A DNA stretch of 37,281 bases from IMG/VR virus record IMGVR_UViG_3300044615_001326, positions 1-37,281 of that record. The stretch is one strand, 5' to 3'. This document shows positions 1 to 7,530 of this stretch, piece by piece (position 1 is the stretch's first letter; every line of letters begins with the position of its first letter). The DNA is from a virus. Made by a program: the position numbers and the translations under genes. The notes beneath the pieces were generated by a model, which was not told the DNA's origin, ran no database searches, and was given only the letters and a program-made list of their open reading frames with translations.

Positions 1-508
1 AACAACGAAGCCTCCATCTCCATCTCCATCTCCACCAGAAGAAACAACACTCCCTTCGGGTGTGTGTGTTTCTTCTCCGCGCACACACACACGCGAGGCA
101 GGATGGGCAGCGAAGGAGTGGGACGCGTTCGTCGCGGTCTGGAACGCGACGAAGCGGGCCACCCCGTGGACGCACCTGACGGCACCGCAAGGGTGGGCCG
201 ATGTCGCGGCGACTCCTGGGTGGATCGACCGAGCCCGTGCCGCGATGGCTCATCTGCCCCGCTGCGAGTTCTTCACGACGCCGCTGGCGGTGACGCGGTT
301 CATGGGCGAGGGGTTCGTCGATCGCATCCTGGCGGGCGAGTTCGACAACCCGAAGCCCGCAGCGGGGAGCCATCGCGTCAACGGGCAACCCGACCCAAGC
401 CCGCGTGATCCCGCGAAACGCCGCTGGTGGCGTCCTGAAGCGGGCGAAAGCATGACCGATTCCGAGTTCGCCGCATGGGCGGCCCAACGTCGAGGAGGAG
501 CCCGATGA
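1..508 (+). CDS. DUF1376-type phage replication protein, C-terminal part (continues from the right end)
   Basis: The frame is open from base 1 and continues in frame from the gene that starts at 36869, because the window length is a multiple of three. It opens with a Thr/Pro/Ser linker (bases 1-60, DNA hexamer repeat CTCCAT) and then a compact domain with W-x-AFVAVWN, a PW patch and the block LPRCEFFTTP, MGEGFVDRILAGEFD. That block is typical of the C-terminal end of phage primosome/helicase-loader-like proteins that carry DUF1376 at the N terminus. The joined protein is 306 residues. A GTG at 62 could start a separate 148-residue protein, but it lacks a Shine-Dalgarno sequence and would cut the domain off from its partner. 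The stop overlaps the next ATG by four bases. Role by family: replication initiation or helicase loading. Confidence 0.85.
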   Translation, partial: TTKPPSPSPSPPEETTLPSGVCVSSPRTHTREAGWAAKEWDAFVAVWNATKRATPWTHLTAPQGWADVAATPGWIDRARAAMAHLPRCEFFTTPLAVTRFMGEGFVDRILAGEFDNPKPAAGSHRVNGQPDPSPRDPAKRRWWRPEAGESMTDSEFAAWAAQRRGGAR

Positions 509-876
509 GACGATGCAACGTGAACACCGACCCCGCCCAGGAAGCCCGACTCGTCGAGGACTTCACCGCGGCGATCGACTCGTCGAAGCCCGAGGACTTC
601 GCGAAGATCGAGGGCATGGTTCTGGACAGGCTGGAGCGGGGGCTGTCGTCCGCGGCGGCGCTGCGGCTCCTCATGCACGCTCGCGCGGTGCTGCTGGGGC
701 AGACCGGCCCAGGGCTCTCCCGCGTGACGCACGCGGGCGATCTGACGCCGATGCTGCCGCTGGCCGATCGACGGGCCGATCGGCCCGCAGAGCCCACGCC
801 AGAGCCCCAGGCGTCGCGTCTGCCCGCACCCGAGCGGACGCAAGTCGTCGCGAGCGTGGACGGAGGGGAATGGTGA
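505..876 (+). CDS. Unknown protein of the replication operon
   Basis: 123 residues from ATG 505, which overlaps the previous stop as ATGA and has GAGGAGG just upstream; earlier in-frame starts lack this. The N-terminal half (about residues 8-65) is helical and acidic/basic mixed (EARLVEDFTAAIDSSKPEDF, then a Leu/Ala-rich helix). The C-terminal half is rich in Pro and Arg and probably disordered. I recognise no domain. Its place between the DUF1376 protein and RusA suggests an accessory early function. It ends with a GTGA overlap into the next gene, so the two are translationally coupled. Confidence 0.7.
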   Translation: MRRCNVNTDPAQEARLVEDFTAAIDSSKPEDFAKIEGMVLDRLERGLSSAAALRLLMHARAVLLGQTGPGLSRVTHAGDLTPMLPLADRRADRPAEPTPEPQASRLPAPERTQVVASVDGGEW

Positions 877-1475
877 GCCGCACCCGCGAGGATCAACGCT
901 GGGGCACCTGGCTTCGCGTCTGCCGCCCGATTCTCACGATATCGGGTGTTGTGACGATTCCGGCCCGTCGGGCCGCAGCGGGCTTCGTAGGGGCTCTGAC
1001 GACGATTCGGCTTTTGGCGTCGATCGCGGGCTGGCTCGCGATGTTCGGCGCTCTGTTTTGGGTCTGGCTCTGGCTGGTGGCTGTTCGCGCCGTGCTTCGA
1101 CGGCGGGCGGCTGGCCGGTGCGGTACGCGTTTCGTGGGTGTTTTCCATCAACCAACGGAGGGTCGAATGGAAGATCGCAGTCGCGAGGAGATCGAACGGG
1201 AGTTCTCGGCACTGGTCGATGTCGCTTTTGCGGGCACAAGCGACGAGCCGATCATCGCGTGGACGGATAATCTGGACGACCACTGCTTCGTTCGTGCCCG
1301 CTTCGACGGCAGAGTGACCGCCGACACGCGCCGCAGGATGCGGTATCTGCGGGACATGGTGAAGCAGATGGCGGGCGGGAAGTGGACTGCGATCGCGTAC
1401 CCAGGTGAGTTCGAATGGGACTACGTGGCGAAAATGACCGCGAGACTTCAGGCCCGCGGGGAGTGGAGTCGGTGA
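873..1475 (+). CDS. Putative membrane-anchored early protein with an internal start
   Basis: From GTG 873 (GTGA overlap, GGAGGGG upstream) the frame runs 200 residues. Residues about 35-70 form a long hydrophobic stretch (LLASIAGWLAMFGALFWVWLW) ending in an Arg-rich patch, so one or two membrane segments are likely. Residues about 99-200 are soluble and charged. An internal ATG at 1167 has its own strong site (GGAGGG, five bases away) and would give the soluble 102-residue part alone. Codon choice before 1167 is less biased than after it, so the upstream part is the less certain one. Either two products come from one frame, or only the short one is real. The function is unknown. Confidence 0.6.
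   Translation: MSRTREDQRWGTWLRVCRPILTISGVVTIPARRAAAGFVGALTTIRLLASIAGWLAMFGALFWVWLWLVAVRAVLRRRAAGRCGTRFVGVFHQPTEGRMEDRSREEIEREFSALVDVAFAGTSDEPIIAWTDNLDDHCFVRARFDGRVTADTRRRMRYLRDMVKQMAGGKWTAIAYPGEFEWDYVAKMTARLQARGEWSR
1156..1169 (+). promoter_or_regulatory. Internal Shine-Dalgarno and ATG
   Basis: GGAGGG followed by TCGA and ATG 1167 lies inside the longer frame that starts at 873. It is as good a ribosome-binding site as any in the genome and supports a second, shorter product lacking the hydrophobic N terminus. Confidence 0.55.
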
Positions 1476-1654
1476 ATCAACCGCGTGGGCGGCCACAACC
1501 CCGTAACGGTGTAGACCAATCCCCCCAATCCCCGAGTCGGGAGGTGATCGCGAGGCTCTGCAACCGCTGCAACTCGCGAACGGACGGCGTTTGCCTGGTG
1601 TGCGGGTGCCCCGAATACCGGCTGGTGAGCGACCCACAGTTGCGTTTGTTCTGA
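1472..1654 (+). CDS. Small zinc-ribbon protein
   Basis: 60 residues from GTG 1472, overlapping the previous stop as GTGA. The N-terminal 25 residues are polar and Pro/Gln/Arg-rich. The C-terminal half has CNRC, nine residues, then CLVCGC, a treble-clef or ribbon-like metal site. Such proteins are common beside phage replication genes, and their roles are usually not known. The stop is followed by a class I promoter for rusA, so this is the last gene of its operon. Confidence 0.65.
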   Translation: MNQPRGRPQPRNGVDQSPQSPSREVIARLCNRCNSRTDGVCLVCGCPEYRLVSDPQLRLF

Positions 1655-1667
1655 CACAGAGCGGGCG

Positions 1668-1703
1668 TTGCCCGTTTTCACGGTGTCGGTACAACCGTTC
1701 GGC
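1668..1703 (+). promoter_or_regulatory. Class I promoter, leaderless for the RusA gene
   Basis: TTGCCC (1668-1673), a 16-base spacer GTTTTCACGGTGTCGG and TACAAC (1690-1695). Eight bases later comes ATG 1704 with no Shine-Dalgarno, so the transcript should begin at or next to the start codon. The spacer sequence itself recurs at 7827, 12812 and 32913. Confidence 0.6.
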
Positions 1704-2129
1704 ATGACGCCCGCGACGTTCACCGTTTCCGGCCAGCCGATCGCCCAGCCGCGACCGCGTGTCGTGACCATCCACGGGCGGTCGATGTCGTTCGTGCCAA
1801 AGTCGCACCCGATCCACGCGTATCGGCAGGCGATCGCGTTGACGGGTGCCGCGGCGGGCCTGAAGCCCCATGGCGGGCCGGTCTTCGTCTGGATGGAGTT
1901 CGTCGTCGCCCGCCCCAAGTCTCACTGGCGGAAAAACGGGCTGGCGAGCGACGCGCCGCTGCTCCTCACGGGGAAGCCCGACGGGGACAATCTCCAGAAG
2001 GGCGTCCTCGACGCGTTGATCGGAGTCGCATACACGGACGACTCGCAAGCGGTCGAGTGGGGCGGGAAAAAGCGGTACGCGGAGCGTGACGAATCGCCCC
2101 ATACGCGAATCACCGTGAGGGCTCTGTAG
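1704..2129 (+). CDS. rusA: RusA-family Holliday junction resolvase
   Basis: 141 residues. The family hallmarks are visible: an N-terminal strand with PIAQPRPRVV, an aromatic/basic middle section, and the metal-binding stretch GKPDGDNLQKGVLDAL followed by YTDDSQAVEW and a conserved KK. The Asp residues of PDGDN and DD are the usual catalytic carboxylates. RusA dimers cut four-way junctions, which in phages resolve recombination and replication intermediates before packaging. The start at 1704 rather than GTG 1668 is chosen because the protein family begins there and the class I promoter ends just before it. It overlaps the next gene by one base. Confidence 0.88.
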   Translation: MTPATFTVSGQPIAQPRPRVVTIHGRSMSFVPKSHPIHAYRQAIALTGAAAGLKPHGGPVFVWMEFVVARPKSHWRKNGLASDAPLLLTGKPDGDNLQKGVLDALIGVAYTDDSQAVEWGGKKRYAERDESPHTRITVRAL

Positions 2130-2404
2130 TGCCCCCGCGTCACCGGCTCACCAAAGACCAGGTGAAGACCGTGCGCCGCCTGTGGCGTGAAGGCGTCTCG
2201 CAGCAGGAAATCGCGAGGGCCGTCGGCGTGCCGTTCGATCGGTTCCGCGCGAGGCTCCGCGATCAACTCCACGGGCTCCCGCCCAGGCCGCGCCGCGTGA
2301 ACTCTGGACGACGCGTCAGCGACCCGACCGAGTCGGAGATCGAAGCCGAGTGCCTCGCGATACGTTCGAAGTGGAGCGACGCCGAACGCGAAGCCCATCT
2401 GTGA
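2129..2404 (+). CDS. Small helix-turn-helix DNA-binding protein
   Basis: 91 residues from GTG 2129, which shares one base with the rusA stop. Residues about 6-45 form a resolvase/sigma-like helix-turn-helix (KTVRRLWREGVSQQEIARAVGVPFDRFRARL). The C terminus (ESEIEAECLAIRSKWSDAERE) is an acidic helix seen in small phage HTH proteins. It sits at the junction between early genes and the first class II promoter, so it is a reasonable candidate for a switch to late transcription. That role is inference from position only. Confidence 0.75.
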   Translation: MPPRHRLTKDQVKTVRRLWREGVSQQEIARAVGVPFDRFRARLRDQLHGLPPRPRRVNSGRRVSDPTESEIEAECLAIRSKWSDAEREAHL

Positions 2405-2409
2405 GTGTG

Positions 2410-2464
2410 CTGCCGTAGAGCGAAAGACGTTCAAGGGATGCGCGGTCGTCGATAGGCTCCCGCC
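2410..2464 (+). promoter_or_regulatory. Class II promoter, leaderless for the first tail-fibre gene
   Basis: GACGTTCAAGG (2426-2436), 16 bases, TAGGCT (2453-2458), six bases, then ATG 2465 with no Shine-Dalgarno. Positions 2410-2437 match 19923-19950, upstream of the capsid gene, at 26 of 28 bases, so the two promoters are duplicates. A third copy lies at 15441. Confidence 0.65.
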
Positions 2465-2830
2465 ATGGTCGCCTTCGCTTATGACTCCACCGCTGCGCGA
2501 CTGACCCTCCGAGTGACGCATGGAAAGCCCTTCCGCGCACCCGTTGCGGTGACGTTGCGTCCAACCGGCGAGCCCTACCCGATCACCGCCGACGAGGTGC
2601 GGGCGTTCGTCACGCTCTACCCGAACGGTGATCGCGTGCTGGACTTCACCGTCCTTCCGATCGACGGCCACGAATCCGGTTGCTTCATGCTCACCGCGTC
2701 GAAAGACGAAATGGCGAAACTCGTCGAGGGTTCCTACTGGTGGGAGATGGAGCATGACGACGACGACGGCTCGGTGATCCCGCTCGTCGAGGGCGTCTTC
2801 GAAGTCGTGAATCGGGGGCGAAACCCGTGA
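2465..2830 (+). CDS. Putative receptor-binding or baseplate-upper protein
   Basis: 121 residues, read as a leaderless mRNA from ATG 2465. The protein is mostly beta, beginning with a short strand region then RPTGEPYPITADEVRAFV, GDRVLDFTV and SYWWEMEHDDDDG, and ends in VIPLVEGVFEV. This pattern fits the small beta-sandwich proteins (BppU N-terminal-like) that precede fibre genes in siphophages. The following collagen-like gene overlaps it by four bases (GTGA), which supports a role in the same fibre complex. I cannot assign it firmly. Confidence 0.65.
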   Translation: MVAFAYDSTAARLTLRVTHGKPFRAPVAVTLRPTGEPYPITADEVRAFVTLYPNGDRVLDFTVLPIDGHESGCFMLTASKDEMAKLVEGSYWWEMEHDDDDGSVIPLVEGVFEVVNRGRNP

Positions 2831-3642
2831 ACGAACCGCAGCCGCCGATCGCAGCCCGCAGAGCGGGCGAGTGGATCGAGGTCACTTTCGCCAGCGGTCT
2901 GCCAGGCCCAGCAGGCCCAGCCGGTGCCGACGGCACCGCTGGAGCGGACGGTGCGTCTGTCTCGGTGTTCAAGGGCGGCACGCAGCCGACCGCTGAACGC
3001 GAAGGCGACCTGTGGCTGAAGCCCGTCACACTCGACGACGGTTCCCCTGGCGTGCAGTTGAACGTATGGGACGGTGACGCGTGGCTCTCTGTCAGCGGCG
3101 CGAGCGGTGCCGACGTTGATCTGACCGGCGTGGTGTTTCGCGACACTTCGACGACGCTCGCCCGCTTGACGGTGTCGAGTCCGTCGTGGGAGGCGGGCAA
3201 CGTCTACGGCGACGGAAACGTGGTGTCGCAGGGCGGGTACTTCGGCGAACTCTGGTACGGGGCTCTCATCGCTCGCGATGGCAAGGCGACCACGCAGGGC
3301 TACGCGATGCCCACGCCGACCGGCGAGGGCTATCTGCGAAGCGACACCGACCCCGATACGGGCTGGTATTTCGCGGAGCCCGTGATCGTGTCGGACACCG
3401 AGCCTCCCGCACCGACCGGCGGCGGCGCGGTGTGGATCGACCCGACCGGCGACGCGCCGCCCGATGGCTTCACGAACGCCGCGCCGCTGGTCTACGCGGA
3501 GGCTCCCGCGACCACGCAAACAAGCGGCCAGCCGATCGGGCTCTCGCCTGACGGCATGACGTTCCACCAGCCCGACATCGTCGGTGGAATCCCCGTCGTC
3601 GTGAACGGTAAGCGGTATCTGATCCCGATCATCGAGGAGTGA
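2827..3642 (+). CDS. Collagen-like tail fibre protein
   Basis: 271 residues from GTG 2827 (GTGA overlap). After a short N-terminal strand, residues about 24-45 are Gly-X-Y triplets (GLPGPAGPAGADGTAGADG), which normally form a trimeric collagen-like rod. Then comes the motif ASVSVFKGGTQP...EGDLWLKP, which recurs in two neighbouring fibre genes. The rest is Gly/Asp/Pro-rich beta sequence with WFAEP and AVWIDP patches. The last 20 residues (GGIPVVVNGKRYLIPIIEE) are nearly repeated at the end of the next protein, so the C-terminal module has been duplicated. Likely a virion fibre shaft and tip. Confidence 0.82.
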   Translation: MNEPQPPIAARRAGEWIEVTFASGLPGPAGPAGADGTAGADGASVSVFKGGTQPTAEREGDLWLKPVTLDDGSPGVQLNVWDGDAWLSVSGASGADVDLTGVVFRDTSTTLARLTVSSPSWEAGNVYGDGNVVSQGGYFGELWYGALIARDGKATTQGYAMPTPTGEGYLRSDTDPDTGWYFAEPVIVSDTEPPAPTGGGAVWIDPTGDAPPDGFTNAAPLVYAEAPATTQTSGQPIGLSPDGMTFHQPDIVGGIPVVVNGKRYLIPIIEE

Positions 3643-3644
3643 TC

Positions 3645-3908
3645 ATGCCCGTCGATCCAAAACTCCGTCGCGGCATCGGCCTGGGGAACATCTACACCGA
3701 CCTGGAGGTGGATCAACTCATCGCCAACGCCCAGGCAGGCATCCCCGTGGCGGGATTCTCCGACTTGAACCCGCTCACGTACCAGACTCCAGCCACGACG
3801 ACCGTCGGAGGCGAACGTCTGGAGGAAATCGTTCCGAACATCGTCGCGGGCCTGCCGGTGATGGTGAACGGACGCCGTTATCTTCTTGCCCTCATGCCAG
3901 CGGAGTGA
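3645..3908 (+). CDS. Short fibre-associated protein
   Basis: 87 residues from ATG 3645, with GAGGAG six bases before it; a GTG at 3639 is less well placed. It is built from the ends of its neighbours: the start (RRGIGLGNIYTDLEVDQLIA) resembles the start of the 3912 fibre (GLWGYYTDAEVDALLAA), and the end (GLPVMVNGRRYLLALMPAE) resembles the end of the 2827 fibre. It may be an adaptor or a remnant of fibre-gene shuffling. Confidence 0.7.
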   Translation: MPVDPKLRRGIGLGNIYTDLEVDQLIANAQAGIPVAGFSDLNPLTYQTPATTTVGGERLEEIVPNIVAGLPVMVNGRRYLLALMPAE

Positions 3909-3911
3909 CCC

Positions 3912-5582
3912 ATGCCTGCCCCTGACCGCGATATGCCGAAGCAGCGATTCACGACGAGCATCGACATCCCGAAGGGGTTGTGGGGCTACTACACCGACGC
4001 CGAGGTGGACGCTCTGCTCGCGGCCCTGCCGACCGGCGGCGGGCTCCAGACCGTTGACCTGTCGGCCTACGCGACGACGGCATACGTGGATGGGAAGATC
4101 GCAACGGTCTACACGAAGGCCGAGGTGGACGCAGCCATCAAAGCGTCTCGGGACGAGGGTGCCCTCGACCTCGATGCCGTTCAGACGCAGGTGCTGTTCG
4201 CAGCCACCGAGATCGGCAGGCAGTTGGGTGAGCGGATCGACGCGAAGGCCGACCAGATCACGACCTACACCAAGGACGAGGTCGATGCCGCGATCGCAGC
4301 GGCGGCGACCGGCGACGTTGACCTGTCAGCATACGCCACGGTGCAGTACGTGGACGATGCCAAGACGGAGATCATGGACGCCGCGACGGATGCTTTCCGA
4401 GAGCGGTACACCAAGCAGGAGGTCGATGGGCTGTTCGTGCAGAAGGTGGACATGGTCGCGCCGCCAACCCTCGACGGGTACGCCACCGAGCAGTATGTCG
4501 ATGATTCGATCGCCCGCATCCCCGCGACCGATCTGTCGGGCATCGCGTCCGATGTCGCCAACTTGCAGGGGATCGTCGGCACCTATCAATCGGCAACCGA
4601 CAACAGCCTCGCGCTGCTCAATCAGGGGTTTGCCACCGTCGCCCAGAAACCGGACGTTGACGCGGCCCTCGCCTTGAAGGCCGATAAAACGACCACGACG
4701 CTCATCACCACGCAGTTGCAAGCGGTCTTTGATTCGATCTACACGCGGCCCGAGGCGGATGACCGCTACGCCAAGCGGCAGGAAAACACGCAAGCGATCC
4801 TGACCAAGACCATCACGGCATCGGCATACGGGTTTGGCGACACGCTGGTGCCGCCCGCTGCTCTCGCGTACATCGACACGGGCGAAGGCTACGGCGCGCG
4901 GCTGGTGCTGAACGTCGGCGTGGAAAACGATTTCGTGGTGATGAAGTCTGATCTCGAATCGCTCAACGCGCTGCTGCCGCGGATCGAAGCGATGGAGAAT
5001 AAAACGTCGGCGGCCCTCGATCTGTCTTCGTATGCGACGAAGGGCGACCTGGCCCCGTATGTCACCACGACCGTGCTCAACACGATGATGAGCACGATGG
5101 CGACCACGAACTACGTGGACGCCAAGATCACGGCACTCAACCCGACCGGCGCGGTGAGCATCAACGATCCCGCGCTGGCCGACTTCAAGAAGTCAGTCCT
5201 TGACGAGGTGAAGCGGATGATGGCGGGTGGGACGAAGATGCCGCCGACCGATATTGATTGGACATGGATGATACGCATGGATGGGTCGAAGGAGTCTGTC
5301 TCCACCGAGATTCAAGCGCGGATGCTCGGCGGGTTCATCGAACTGAAGGGGACTCTGTCATTCAATGCTGGCAGCGGTGCGTGGGTTCCCCTGCGGCTTC
5401 CTCCGCAGTTCCCTGTTGCCGACATAGACGCGAGTTACCCGCTGGCGATGCGGCTCGTCGGCTCTGCCGTGACCTACGGCTACTGCTCGGTGAGCAGCAA
5501 GAACCGCGACATCTCTTGTAGTCCAGGCGCGAGGTCGAGCGAGGCGAACTTCTCGGGCATCCGCTGGAAGGCCGCCTACTGA
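3912..5582 (+). CDS. Large tail fibre with repeated YTKxEVD / YATxxYVD units
   Basis: 556 residues from ATG 3912, GCGGAG upstream. Residues about 20-420 repeat the units YT(D/K)xEVDA and LSxYATxxYVDxK (seen at least seven times), a helical/stem repeat known from many phage side-fibre proteins. The last 110 residues (from DIDWTWMIRMDG) form a different, beta-rich end with LGGFIELKGTLSF, a likely receptor-binding or trimerisation tip. Length and repeats fit a trimeric tail fibre. The gene lies before the terminase genes, not after the tape measure as in most siphophages. Confidence 0.85.
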   Translation: MPAPDRDMPKQRFTTSIDIPKGLWGYYTDAEVDALLAALPTGGGLQTVDLSAYATTAYVDGKIATVYTKAEVDAAIKASRDEGALDLDAVQTQVLFAATEIGRQLGERIDAKADQITTYTKDEVDAAIAAAATGDVDLSAYATVQYVDDAKTEIMDAATDAFRERYTKQEVDGLFVQKVDMVAPPTLDGYATEQYVDDSIARIPATDLSGIASDVANLQGIVGTYQSATDNSLALLNQGFATVAQKPDVDAALALKADKTTTTLITTQLQAVFDSIYTRPEADDRYAKRQENTQAILTKTITASAYGFGDTLVPPAALAYIDTGEGYGARLVLNVGVENDFVVMKSDLESLNALLPRIEAMENKTSAALDLSSYATKGDLAPYVTTTVLNTMMSTMATTNYVDAKITALNPTGAVSINDPALADFKKSVLDEVKRMMAGGTKMPPTDIDWTWMIRMDGSKESVSTEIQARMLGGFIELKGTLSFNAGSGAWVPLRLPPQFPVADIDASYPLAMRLVGSAVTYGYCSVSSKNRDISCSPGARSSEANFSGIRWKAAY

Positions 5583-5584
5583 CC

Positions 5585-5791
5585 ATGCCAACCATCAACT
5601 ACTGGAACGGCACGAAGTGGGTGCGCATCGCCGCGGGCGAAGGCGGCACCCCTGTCCCTGGCCCGCAAGGCCCGCCAGGGAAAGACGGAACCGACGGCAA
5701 GGATGGCCGATCGGTATCGGTGACTGTCTCGCAAAACGCACCCGCAAGCCCGCTCGCGGGTGATGTCTGGATCACGACCCCTACCCCCTGA
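5585..5791 (+). CDS. Mini collagen-like fibre protein
   Basis: 68 residues. The start has YWNGTKWVRI, the middle (residues about 24-40) is GPQGPPGKDGTDGKDGRS, and the end has SVSVTVSQNAPASPLAGDVWI. All three modules recur in the next fibre gene, so this looks like a trimmed paralogue. No good Shine-Dalgarno is visible and the gene starts two bases after the previous stop, which suggests coupled translation. Confidence 0.7.
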   Translation: MPTINYWNGTKWVRIAAGEGGTPVPGPQGPPGKDGTDGKDGRSVSVTVSQNAPASPLAGDVWITTPTP

Positions 5792-5804
5792 CGAGGAGAA
5801 GACG

Positions 5805-6419
5805 ATGGCCGATGCACGTATTTGGGACGGTTCGAAGTGGATCAGCATCATGGGGCCGCAAGGCCCGCAGGGCGAACCAGGCAAGGACGGGAGCGGCGTC
5901 ACGATCCAGGGCACCGCGACCACGTGGCCGCCTGCGGCATCGCCCGCGCAGGGCGATATGTACCTTCTCGGTGATCCCGTTCCGGCTGGCGCACCCGCGG
6001 GCTCGCAGCCTGGTGATGGTGTCGTCTGGACGGGCACGGCGTGGCAGAACGTCGGCAGCATCCGCGGCCCGAAGGGCGACAAGGGCGATGCGGGTACGGA
6101 CGGGAGCCCTGGCGTCGATGGTGCCCCTGGTGCCCCTGGTGCCGACGGCACGGGCTTCACGTTCCGCGGTGAGTTCGACGCGGGAGCCGAGTACGACAAC
6201 AACGATGTCGTGACGTTCGGCGGCGAAACGTACCTCGTCACCGGCCTGACGCGGGCGAGCCTCATCGGCCCTGGCGACCTGGTGCTGCTCGCCAAAAAGG
6301 GAGTGGACGGGACGATCGGTGCCGACGGTGCGGACGGCAAGAGCATCGAGGTCTACGTGCAGGCCACGCAGCCCGCAGCGGCGTCGAAGGGCGATATCTG
6401 GATCGACAACACCCCGTAA
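5805..6419 (+). CDS. Collagen-like tail fibre protein with a carbohydrate-binding-like segment
   Basis: 204 residues from ATG 5805 (GAGGAGAAG upstream); an earlier ATG at 5760 lies inside the preceding gene. Order: an ARIWDGSKWISI start module, collagen triplets at about 18-28, a beta segment with GDGVVWTGTAWQNV, a second collagen run at about 87-118 (GPKGDKGDAGTDGSPGVDG), then FRGEFDAGAEYDNNDVVTFGGETYLV, which resembles short chitin/carbohydrate-binding modules found in fibres. It ends with the shared SIEVYVQATQP...KGDIWID module. Probably part of the host-recognition fibre. Confidence 0.8.
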   Translation: MADARIWDGSKWISIMGPQGPQGEPGKDGSGVTIQGTATTWPPAASPAQGDMYLLGDPVPAGAPAGSQPGDGVVWTGTAWQNVGSIRGPKGDKGDAGTDGSPGVDGAPGAPGADGTGFTFRGEFDAGAEYDNNDVVTFGGETYLVTGLTRASLIGPGDLVLLAKKGVDGTIGADGADGKSIEVYVQATQPAAASKGDIWIDNTP

Positions 6420-6433
6420 CCCACTCGCGCTGT

Positions 6434-6459
6434 CGCGGGCGTCAGGGAGGACGCTCGCG
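6434..6459 (+). terminator. Intergenic hairpin between fibre genes
   Basis: CGCGGGCGTC (6434-6443) can pair with GACGCTCGCG (6450-6459), ten base pairs with one G-U pair and a six-base loop. There is no T-run, so it may attenuate or stabilise the mRNA rather than terminate. It fills the only real gap inside the fibre operon. Confidence 0.4.
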
Positions 6460-6479
6460 GCATCGCGTGAAGGACGACC

Positions 6480-7004
6480 ATGAAAAACGCAAGCATCTTC
6501 GACGGCACCGCGTGGCAGTCTCTCGTCGGCCCGCCTGGCCCGTCGGAGCCAAGCAAAGACGCGGGCAACATCCTCACGGTCGGCAGCGATGGGCTGCTGA
6601 TGCTGAAGGGCGACACGCAGTTCAGCGGGGTGTGGACTCCCGCCGTGTCCGATAACGTCGGCGGCGCGGTTGGCGAGGTCGAGGGGTACTGGACTCGTGC
6701 TGGTCGTGCGGTGACCTTGCTTGTTCGGTGTGCCCTTTTGACGAAGATCGAGGCTGGCGAACGACTCCCGTTTGTCCTATCTGGCTTGCCGTTCTCGTTG
6801 TCCGAATACAACGACGCCAACCTATCGACGGACTTGTCGGTTTCTGCTGCTCCGCTGGTTCACTACGAACAAGGAACGATTGGCTGGGTGTATGCTCTGG
6901 GTCTGTACGCTGACACCATCAACATCGAATCACGCGGCGAGTTTGACCCTGGACAAGCCACGTTCACGCTGACCTACCTCACAGACGACGCGAGGCTCGG
7001 ATGA
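6480..7004 (+). CDS. Tail fibre tip-like protein
   Basis: 174 residues. The start module (SIFDGTAWQSLVGPPGP) matches those of the two preceding fibres, but the collagen part is reduced to one short run. From residue about 45 the sequence reads GVWTPAVSDNVGG..EGYWTRAGRAVTLLV...LPFVLSGLPFSLSE, a beta-jellyroll-like pattern common at the C-terminal ends of phage fibres. AAGGACG lies upstream of ATG 6480. Probably a receptor-binding tip used in trans or as an alternative fibre end. Confidence 0.75.
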   Translation: MKNASIFDGTAWQSLVGPPGPSEPSKDAGNILTVGSDGLLMLKGDTQFSGVWTPAVSDNVGGAVGEVEGYWTRAGRAVTLLVRCALLTKIEAGERLPFVLSGLPFSLSEYNDANLSTDLSVSAAPLVHYEQGTIGWVYALGLYADTINIESRGEFDPGQATFTLTYLTDDARLG

Positions 7005-7204
7005 ACGTCACCCTCCAAAAGAACATGACCATCGGGTGGATCGAGGATCGCGGTGGCACCCTATGGGCTCGCAACTACCACCCTGCCCGACCGCTGCCCG
7101 ATGACGCCCCGCAGCCCGTGAAGGACATGGCGGCCCAGCACTGGACGCCCGAAGTGATCCAGTTCGCCAAGGATCGGCTGGCTGGCGCGAAGCCGAAGGG
7201 CTGA
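7001..7204 (+). CDS. Small unknown protein at the end of the fibre operon
   Basis: 67 residues, ATGA overlap with the fibre gene before it. The sequence has a short beta start (NVTLQKNMTIGWIEDRGGTLWARN) and a helical end (QHWTPEVIQFAKDRLAGAK). Position just after the tip gene fits a fibre chaperone or assembly factor, but nothing in the sequence proves it. Confidence 0.6.
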   Translation: MNVTLQKNMTIGWIEDRGGTLWARNYHPARPLPDDAPQPVKDMAAQHWTPEVIQFAKDRLAGAKPKG

Positions 7205-7206
7205 CC

Positions 7207-7497
7207 ATGCCCTACGACGTACCGAACCACCGGCCCCCGCGGCTGCGATTGCGGCGACCGTCCGCGGTCTTCTACGCGTCACCGCAGTGGCTCGCGTTGC
7301 GTCGCGCTGCGTTGCTGCGTGACGGGTATCGGTGTGCGGTGTGCGGTCGCATCGTCGATGGCCGCGAGGCCCACGTGGATCACATTCAACCGCGGTTGCA
7401 CGGTGGAACCGACACGCTGGACAACCTTCAGACGCTATGTCGGGCTCATCACGGTGAGAAGACCCGCGACGAGCAACGTCAACGCGGGCACCTCTGA
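7207..7497 (+). CDS. HNH endonuclease
   Basis: 96 residues. The HNH/treble-clef core is complete: CAVCG at about 46-50, HVDHIQPRLHGG with the catalytic DH pair, then TLDNLQTLCRAHH, ending in EKTRDEQ. In HK97-type phages a small HNH protein helps terminase cut at cos and is usually next to the terminase genes. Here it is about 6 kb upstream of TerS, with the accessory cassette and structured non-coding DNA in between. It may still serve packaging; a stand-alone nicking or homing role is the alternative. Confidence 0.88.
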   Translation: MPYDVPNHRPPRLRLRRPSAVFYASPQWLALRRAALLRDGYRCAVCGRIVDGREAHVDHIQPRLHGGTDTLDNLQTLCRAHHGEKTRDEQRQRGHL

Positions 7498-7530
7498 CCG
7501 CTACAGGTCGGGCTCGAGCGGTTGTCGAAG

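Noticed and set aside
11-34. CTCCAT hexamer repeat, considered as a regulatory or CRISPR-like element
   Set aside because: It codes for the Pro-Ser linker of the split replication protein; too short and unspaced for CRISPR.
929-950. Class I-like sequence ATTCTCACGATATCGG
   Set aside because: Spacer motif partly present, but neither a TTGC box nor a TANAAC box at the right distance; kept only as a note.
378-2102. 574-residue open frame on the minus strand
   Set aside because: It covers four well-supported rightward genes including rusA, and has no recognisable domain or start signal.
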